9,783 nt of DNA, from positions 1 to 9,783 of the forward strand of contig JBDTDI010000077.1 in assembly GCA_039923155.1 (NCBI GenBank), read 5' to 3'. Shown piece by piece: positions 6,421-9,783 of this stretch. The position numbers and the translations under genes are program-made. Under the pieces are notes generated by a model. That model did not search any database. It saw nothing but the letters and a program-made list of their open reading frames with translations, and had not been told where the DNA came from. Within the stretch, counting starts at the first letter, position 1. Every line of letters starts with the position of its first letter. Source of the DNA: Rhodococcus_D sp039923155 (lineage in GTDB: Bacteria; Actinomycetota; Actinomycetes; Mycobacteriales; Mycobacteriaceae).

Positions 6421-7395
6421 TCAGCGGCGGTCGTCGACCGTCTCGGCGACCGGGCGCCGCGGACTCGCGGGCACCGGCTCCTGCCCCTGCAACCACCCCA
6501 GCCGCAGACCGACCTGCGGACACAGCGTGCCCCCGAGCACCTCGTCGCGGACCCGGCGCCAGGATTCGGCAACCTCGAGGGCCTGGGTGACCGGACAGGT
6601 GGACAGGCCCTCCTCGGTCGCCCTCAACAGCACCGCGCTGAGCGCTTCACCGGCCCGCAGCCGGCTCAGCGGGTCGTCCGACGCGCTGCCGATCACCAGC
6701 AGCGTGGCACCATCAGGTCCGCCGTTGCCGGGGTCGAGATCGCCGTCGTGGAACCTTCGCCCGGCGTCCACCGCGGCGGTCGCGCCGTGCCGCAGCGCGT
6801 TCGCGGCGGGGACCCCGTCCGACGAGGCGTGCAGCCCGCTCCAGCGGGCCAGCTCGGCCGCCGTGGCGGGCGTGTCGTCCTGCACCGCGGCCGCGGTGGC
6901 CGCGGCCTCGAGCAGCACCGTGCGGGTCCCGTCGTCGGGCACGACGCGGCAGGCTGCGCCCCGGGCGGCGGCGGCCGCGGCGAGGGTTTCCAGCATCTGC
7001 TCCGGGACCGGCCAGGTTGCGAAGGGTCGCCGGTCGCTGCGCCGGTGTTCCATCGCCGCCGCGAGCTGGAAGTCTCCGTTGACCGGACCGCGGCTCAGCT
7101 CCACCGCGGCCAGGTGGTCGGCGCTGTCGGGGTCCGGGATGCGGTGCACCCGGGTGCTGAGCCCGGCGGCGGCCGCGGCGACCTGCAGGTGGTGCAGCGC
7201 GGCGCCGCAGCTGACCACGAGGTCGCGCCCGGAGGGGTCGGTGGCGGGCAGCCACCGGTGCAGGTCCGCGTGCAGGTGGACCACGTCGGCCCCCACCACC
7301 CAGCGCCAGGGTTGGCTGTTGTGCACCGACGGAGCGCGGTTGGCCAGCGCGAGCACCGCGTGCACCGTCTCCCGGTCAACGACGGTCGTGCTCAC
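6421..7395 (-). CDS. Acg-family nitroreductase-like FMN protein
   Basis: Matches the Acg family (M. tuberculosis Rv2032, Rv3131, Rv3127), unusual nitroreductase-fold proteins. Published work on Acg describes a lid that occludes the site, so FMN storage or binding rather than classical nitroreduction has been proposed. It has 324 residues (Acg about 331). Family blocks seen: ANRAPSVHNSQPWRW (18-32), ATDPSGRDLVVSCGAALHHL (51-70), HRRSDRRPF (117-125), RAGEALSAVLLRATEEGLST (247-266), and near the C-terminus SPRRPVAETV (311-320). The internal pseudo-duplicated nitroreductase layout accounts for the length. It starts at GTG 7395, with a strong GGGAGGT 5 nt upstream. In mycobacteria such genes are DosR-induced under hypoxia and nitric oxide; the upstream boxes here suggest the same. 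It likely has its own promoter, being 236 bp from the ABC gene. Catalytic activity is not shown. Confidence 0.93.
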   Translation of the reverse strand: MSTTVVDRETVHAVLALANRAPSVHNSQPWRWVVGADVVHLHADLHRWLPATDPSGRDLVVSCGAALHHLQVAAAAAGLSTRVHRIPDPDSADHLAAVELSRGPVNGDFQLAAAMEHRRSDRRPFATWPVPEQMLETLAAAAAARGAACRVVPDDGTRTVLLEAAATAAAVQDDTPATAAELARWSGLHASSDGVPAANALRHGATAAVDAGRRFHDGDLDPGNGGPDGATLLVIGSASDDPLSRLRAGEALSAVLLRATEEGLSTCPVTQALEVAESWRRVRDEVLGGTLCPQVGLRLGWLQGQEPVPASPRRPVAETVDDRR

Positions 7396-7533
7396 CGCGC
7401 ACCTCCCGCCGCGTCCACTGCTCGGACTGGTTGCGCCACGTGCTCACGATGATCCACCGCGCCTGCACCTCCACAGTTCGCACCAGCTCCTGGTGACCAG
7501 CTCCAGCGTGGTCGCGGGGCCGGGCCACCGGTA

Positions 7534-7549
7534 GGGGCCGAAGGACCCC
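7534..7549 (-). promoter_or_regulatory. Candidate DosR/DevR box, proximal site of the acg-like gene
   Basis: Minus strand reads GGGGTCCTTCGGCCCC, an interrupted inverted repeat fitting GGGNCNNNNGNCCC exactly. It matches 10 of 14 positions of GGGACTWWAGTCCC. Natural mycobacterial sites often have the asymmetric TTCGGCCC-type right arm seen here. It lies about 140 bp upstream of the GTG of a gene whose relatives are DosR targets. Confidence 0.45.
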
Positions 7550-7577
7550 GGCCCACCTGGTTGCCCGCTGCCGCGTC

Positions 7578-7592
7578 GAGTCCTCCGGCCCT
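7578..7592 (+). promoter_or_regulatory. Weak DosR-like box, middle site
   Basis: GAGTCCTCCGGCCCT keeps the third G, fifth C and the GGCCCT right arm, but matches only 8 of 14 core positions. It is 43 bp centre-to-centre from the 7534 box. Multiple boxes are typical in front of strongly induced DosR genes; alone this one would not be called. Confidence 0.22.
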
Positions 7593-7606
7593 GGTGCGCC
7601 AAGAAG

Positions 7607-7620
7607 CGGCCGTTGGGCCC
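7607..7620 (+). promoter_or_regulatory. Weak DosR-like box, distal site
   Basis: CGGCCGTTGGGCCC matches 9 of 14 positions of GGGACTWWAGTCCC, including the C, TT, G and CCC positions. It lies 29 bp centre-to-centre from the middle site and only 12 bp beyond the ABC ATPase stop. Its GGCC/GGCC symmetry could equally be part of a weak terminator hairpin for that gene. Confidence 0.2.
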
Positions 7621-7631
7621 TGCTCACCGAG

Positions 7632-8729
<1,098 letters not shown>

Positions 8730-8733
8730 CGGG

Positions 8734-9744
8734 TCAGCCCCGCTGCGCGACGAGGCGGGTGAGGTCGAGCAGTCGTGCGGTGTAACCCCACTCGTTGTCG
8801 TACCAGCCGAAGACCTTGGCGAGGCGGCCCGACGCCTGGGTCAGCGGGGCGTCGAGAACGCACGACGCGGGGTCGCCGATGATGTCGGTGGACACCAGCG
8901 GCTCGGTGCTGACGCGGAGCCGACCGGCGAGGGGACCGGTGGCCGCGGCTGCCTCGAAGGCGGCGTTGACCTCGGCCGCGGTGACGTCGTGCTCGAGGAG
9001 CACGGTGAGGTCGACGAGGGACCCGTCGACCACGGGCACCCGCAGCGCGACCCCGTCGAGGCGGCCGTGCATCGCGGGGATCACCTCGCCGACGGCGCGG
9101 GCCGCGCCGGTGGTGGTGGGGATGATGTTGACGGCGGCGGCCCGGGCCCGGCGGGGGTCCTTGTGCGGCCCGTCCAGCAGGTTCTGGTCGTTGGTGTAGG
9201 CGTGCACGGTCGTCATGAGGCCCGCCACGATGCCGAAGCTCTCCAGCAGCACCTTCACCATCGGCGCGACGCAGTTGGTGGTGCAGGAGGCGTTGGACAG
9301 GACGTCGTGGTGCGCGGGGTCGTAGGTGTCGTCGTTGACCCCCATGACGATGGTGGCGTCGACGCCCTTGCCGGGGGAGGACAGCAGCACCTTCCTGGCG
9401 CCGGCCGCGAGGTGCCCGGCGGCGGCCTCGCGGGTGCGGAAGCGACCGGTGGACTCGATGGCGATCTCGACGCCGTGCTCGCGCCACGCCAGCTCGGACG
9501 GGTCGCGGACGGCGCTGACGGCGATCTTGCGGCCGTTGACGGCGATGGCGTCCCCGAGGTCCTCGACCTCGGCGTGCAGCGGGCCGAAGGTGCTGTCGCG
9601 ACGCAGCAGCCGGGTCATGGTGGCGGAGTCGATGATGTCGTTGATGGCCACCACCTCCAGGTCGCCGTGCTCGGAGGCGAGCACCGAGCGCAGGTAGTCC
9701 CGCCCGATCCGGCCGAATCCGTTGATGCCGACAGTCACGCTCAT
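8734..9744 (-). CDS. gap: Type I glyceraldehyde-3-phosphate dehydrogenase
   Basis: Cytosolic tetrameric enzyme that converts glyceraldehyde 3-phosphate + phosphate + NAD to 1,3-bisphosphoglycerate, reversibly. It has 336 residues, normal length. The Rossmann start is VGINGFGRIGRDYLR (5-19). Asp36 after VVAIN favours NAD over NADP. The active site SNASCTTNC (150-158) has Cys154, with partner His181 in TTVHAYTNDQNLL. Also present are PHKDPRRARAAA (193-204), IPTTTGAARAVGEV (208-221) and the C-terminal WYDNEWGY (314-321). The ATG at 9744 has GGAG 8 nt upstream. No pgk or tpiA follows, unlike the standard actinobacterial glycolytic operon; instead a sugar ABC ATPase follows 4 nt later. It may therefore be a second, condition-specific GAPDH. 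Only 39 bp of its upstream region is in the window. Confidence 0.96.
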   Translation of the reverse strand: MSVTVGINGFGRIGRDYLRSVLASEHGDLEVVAINDIIDSATMTRLLRRDSTFGPLHAEVEDLGDAIAVNGRKIAVSAVRDPSELAWREHGVEIAIESTGRFRTREAAAGHLAAGARKVLLSSPGKGVDATIVMGVNDDTYDPAHHDVLSNASCTTNCVAPMVKVLLESFGIVAGLMTTVHAYTNDQNLLDGPHKDPRRARAAAVNIIPTTTGAARAVGEVIPAMHGRLDGVALRVPVVDGSLVDLTVLLEHDVTAAEVNAAFEAAAATGPLAGRLRVSTEPLVSTDIIGDPASCVLDAPLTQASGRLAKVFGWYDNEWGYTARLLDLTRLVAQRG

Positions 9745-9783
9745 GGGGTGCTCCGGGGGTGGAGGGTGGACGACCGGCAGCTG

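Larger units (their letters stand above)
7396..7631 (-). promoter_or_regulatory. Upstream region of the acg-like gene
   Basis: This 236-bp gap lies between the ABC ATPase stop and the acg-like GTG, both on the minus strand. It holds three DosR-like boxes in its distal part and, nearer the gene, a short open frame (7376-7483) annotated only as a finding. No T-rich terminator for the ABC gene is visible. If the 7534 box drives transcription, the leader would be roughly 100 nt, longer than needed for the strong ribosome site at 7401-7407. Confidence 0.5.

Noticed and set aside
6335..7534. 399-codon plus-strand frame over the acg-like gene
   Set aside because: Ser/Ala/Arg-rich shadow of the Acg-family coding frame on the minus strand.

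Overview
The window is about 70% GC or higher, with strong G/C preference at third codon positions, GTG starts and very tight gene packing. With a mycobacterial-type Acg nitroreductase present, this points to a high-GC actinobacterium, perhaps near Pseudonocardiales, Mycobacteriales or Geodermatophilales. The sequence alone does not fix the genus. No rRNA, tRNA, CRISPR array, insertion sequence or phage gene was seen.

Layout, left to right. (1) 1-1238, minus strand: an ArsR-type repressor gene translationally coupled (GTGA overlap) to a SulP anion transporter gene that runs off the left edge. An AT-rich, partly palindromic region lies upstream. (2) 1422-2903, minus strand: a complete DASS/SLC13-family di/tricarboxylate or 2-oxoglutarate/malate-type transporter. 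(3) 2904-3077: a divergent intergenic region with two DosR/DevR-like boxes and other small palindromes. (4) 3078-6375, plus strand: PEP synthase (ppsA) then 6-phosphofructokinase II (pfkB), 70 bp apart, probably one operon. (5) 6421-7395, minus strand: an Acg-family nitroreductase-like protein, convergent with pfkB. Its 236-bp upstream region holds up to three DosR-like boxes. (6) 7632-9744, minus strand: type I glyceraldehyde-3-phosphate dehydrogenase (gap) followed after 4 nt by a MalK/UgpC/MsiK-type sugar ABC ATPase gene with no permease or binding-protein partners in view.

Taken together this looks like a central-carbon and redox island. A carboxylate importer, PEP synthase, PfkB, GAPDH and a sugar-import ATPase all act on the PEP, triose-phosphate and hexose-phosphate segment. 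PfkB and Acg are the same two families that sit almost side by side in the M. tuberculosis DosR dormancy regulon (Rv2029c, Rv2032). DosR-like inverted repeats stand in front of ppsA-pfkB and of the acg-like gene. My main inference is a hypoxia/dormancy-responsive metabolic module that pairs a gluconeogenic enzyme (PEP synthase) with a glycolytic one (PfkB) in one transcript. Family calls are strong. The regulatory calls are pattern-based and unproven.
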